Part shown: piece after piece, positions 62,503 to 64,000 of the stretch | How the letters are laid out: every line of letters starts with the position of its first letter | How positions within the stretch are numbered: the first letter of the stretch is position 1 | Assembly: GCA_963921825.1 (NCBI GenBank) | Contig: OY997590.1 | Coordinates: 62,052,012 to 62,116,011 of the forward strand | Direction of reading: 5' to 3' | DNA length: 64,000 nt | From: Erodium maritimum | Taxonomy: Eukaryota; Streptophyta; Magnoliopsida; Geraniales; Geraniaceae | Translations under genes and position numbers: made by a program | Notes under the pieces: generated by a model | Seen by the model: the letters and a program-made list of their open reading frames with translations, nothing else | Told to the model about the DNA's origin: nothing | Databases searched by the model: none

Positions 62503-64000
62503 TGTTGGGTCTCGAGGTAGGGTTGGAGATGAACCAACTCGCAGCGGAAAATCAATGAAAACCAAGAGACGATTAAAACCATGAAACAACTAACAAAGAA
62601 TGGATTCACAAGAGAAAAATTCAGCACTAGTTCTTACCAAAACAAGAACACCGGTTAACGAATGATTGGCTTGAGTCTCCAAGACGCCTACGTATCCACA
62701 TGGGAATCAAAGCCACGTAGTTCTTCTCTTTGAGGACTCAAGAACACAAACATGGAGGTGGAAACTAGCCAAACCCGAAATGGCCATGGAAGAGGGAGAG
62801 AAAATGTGTTTCCTATTCTTGTCTTGTGTTTGTTATGTTGAAAAAAGATGAATTAAGCATAACAAAACTCATACTTGTCCAACTAAAGGCATGGGACAAG
62901 TATGGTGTCAAGTAAGGTGTAAATAGGACAAGTATGGCAAGACAAGATTGGGTTAGGTGGTGAATCACCAACACCTTAATCCTTGTCTTGCTTACTTAGT
63001 ACTAATTAATCAAGACTTGATTAATTAGTTCCATGGGCCTTGGTTGCATGGGCCTTTCATGGGCCTCTTGGAACATGGCCCGTGGCCATTTCTAACGAGG
63101 TCCCGTGATTCGCTCATCGCCTCCAAGCCTTCCATACCGGAAATGTCCAACATTATCCGACGCGATCAATCCCAAGACTCCAAGCCTTGTCTCGATCTGT
63201 GAAGTCCTATTCACTTACGGGAACATGACCCAAAACCTAGTTTTGGTCATGTCCCGAGACAACTCCCTTTTGGCCATTCTCCATAAATGTGTCAATGAGT
63301 TTCATCCTCCGGTGTGACCCTTAGGTTTATGAATGTCAATAGTTCAACGTAAAATCCTATTTTACTTGATCCTATTTAAGTGGCAACTAACGAGACTTTA
63401 GTATTGCCTGACACTACATAACGAATCGACCCTGTCGATTCTAACCTTTCCGTCGTCCCTGTCATTATCCTTTTATCTCCGATATCCTGATTGAGATAAG
63501 GCATAGAGCCGTCATCCTTATTATTCTCAATCACCGTTCCTTGATATTTGAGATGACTGAAGATATGATACCCAGTATCATGTGCATGGCCATGCTATTC
63601 TTCCAGTCACTCTCGATCAAGTGGCCGAGAACCGATATCTTTCCCATACCTTAGTATGAGGGATAAATCCCTTAGCCGTCTTTCGTGTCACTCATGTAGC
63701 CCGTCCCCAAGCCAATCCTGGCCGTTATGGAAGCCCTGTTATGGACAACGTTAGGCTCAGGTCAAACTCAGTTGTTGACTACATAGCGATCACAAAGACT
63801 CCTTGGTCTAAGGATACATGACAAGCTACAACACTGAATATGTTCATGACTTAATCTATGGCACATATTCAGGGCGGGTCGTCCAATATCATGTCCCACA
63901 TGATATCTATGATCAGACTCCGGAATCCCATTCCAATGACTAACAGAACGTAAGCCATAAAGAGCCATCTTTCATACTAGTCGCTTCTAGTGAAGCTTTG
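62503..64000 (-). repeat. copia 5' LTR of minus copy, incomplete
   Basis: It matches 55747-57433 from its element-internal end outward; about 190 bp are missing beyond the window. The 63768-63968 and 63105-63317 frames are the same LTR frames seen in the other copies and are not genes. Confidence 0.95.

Larger units (their letters stand above)
55747..64000 (-). mobile_element. Ty1/copia LTR retrotransposon, minus copy (5' LTR cut by window end)
   Basis: The order read leftward is 5' LTR (62503-64000, about 190 bp beyond the window), primer binding site, 1.5-kb leader, gag fragment, protease/integrase, reverse transcriptase, RNase H, polypurine tract and 3' LTR (55747-57433). The full element would be about 8.4 kb. 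It sits in LINE B ORF2; TTGGG beside 55747 is the candidate 5-bp TSD, its partner off the window. The internal lesions match the plus copy, but the two LTRs are nearly identical, so the insertion is recent. Confidence 0.95.

Noticed and set aside
1-64000. CRISPR arrays, bacterial operons, tRNA or rRNA genes
   Set aside because: The tandem repeats here lack regular unique spacers, no cas-like proteins exist, and no tRNA or rRNA signature was recognised. The TGGTATCAGAGC match is a retroelement primer site, not a tRNA gene.

Overview
This is nuclear DNA of a flowering plant, most likely a eudicot. The evidence is two ordinary spliced plant genes (a neprosin-family secreted protein and an organelle-type P-class PPR protein), abundant Ty1/copia, LTR-only and L1-type elements, and AT-rich spacers. 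No bacterial, organellar or rRNA/tRNA gene was seen. About nine tenths of the window is transposable elements, many nested in one another.

Layout. 1-6242: plus-strand Ty1/copia element with its 5' LTR off the window. 6507-7763: TIR element (M1) with a candidate captured fragment. 7838-10269: minus-strand LINE derivative (A1) with a 16-bp target-site duplication (TSD). 10588-14658: a 4-kb near-palindrome (H1), carrying a Harbinger-like MITE and an inner TIR element (M2). 14730-15218: small TIR element. 15289-23359: four non-LTR insertions (A6, S1, A2, A3), each with its own 10-14 bp TSD; A3 is split by a 2.85-kb solo LTR (L2). 23690-31222: decayed L1-type LINE material (ORF1, then ORF2 with endonuclease, reverse transcriptase and RNase H), itself interrupted. 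32527-38389: three elements end to end, separated only by TA microsatellite, the third split by a solo LTR (L1). 38893-41062: another A copy and another H copy. 41063-48161: the gene island (neprosin gene on plus, PPR gene on minus). 48720-50352: small retroelement remnants. 50353 to the end: a triple nest in which a gypsy-type LTR (L3) is cut by a fairly intact LINE with an RRM-type ORF1 (LINE B), which is cut by a minus-strand copia element of the same family as the one at the left edge.

Working together. The two host genes are independent and convergent (3' ends about 1.2 kb apart). The strongest observation is in the copia family. Both copies share the same lost catalytic sites: the YVDD box of reverse transcriptase is deleted, the integrase D and E are replaced, and the protease DTG is lost. 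Yet the two LTRs of the minus copy differ at only about 12 of 1,498 comparable positions. The family therefore seems to have moved recently using enzymes supplied by another element. Other patterns worth following are a short LINE family with a constant 3' module but changing bodies, TIR elements sharing subterminal arrays, and a TA microsatellite acting as a repeated landing site.
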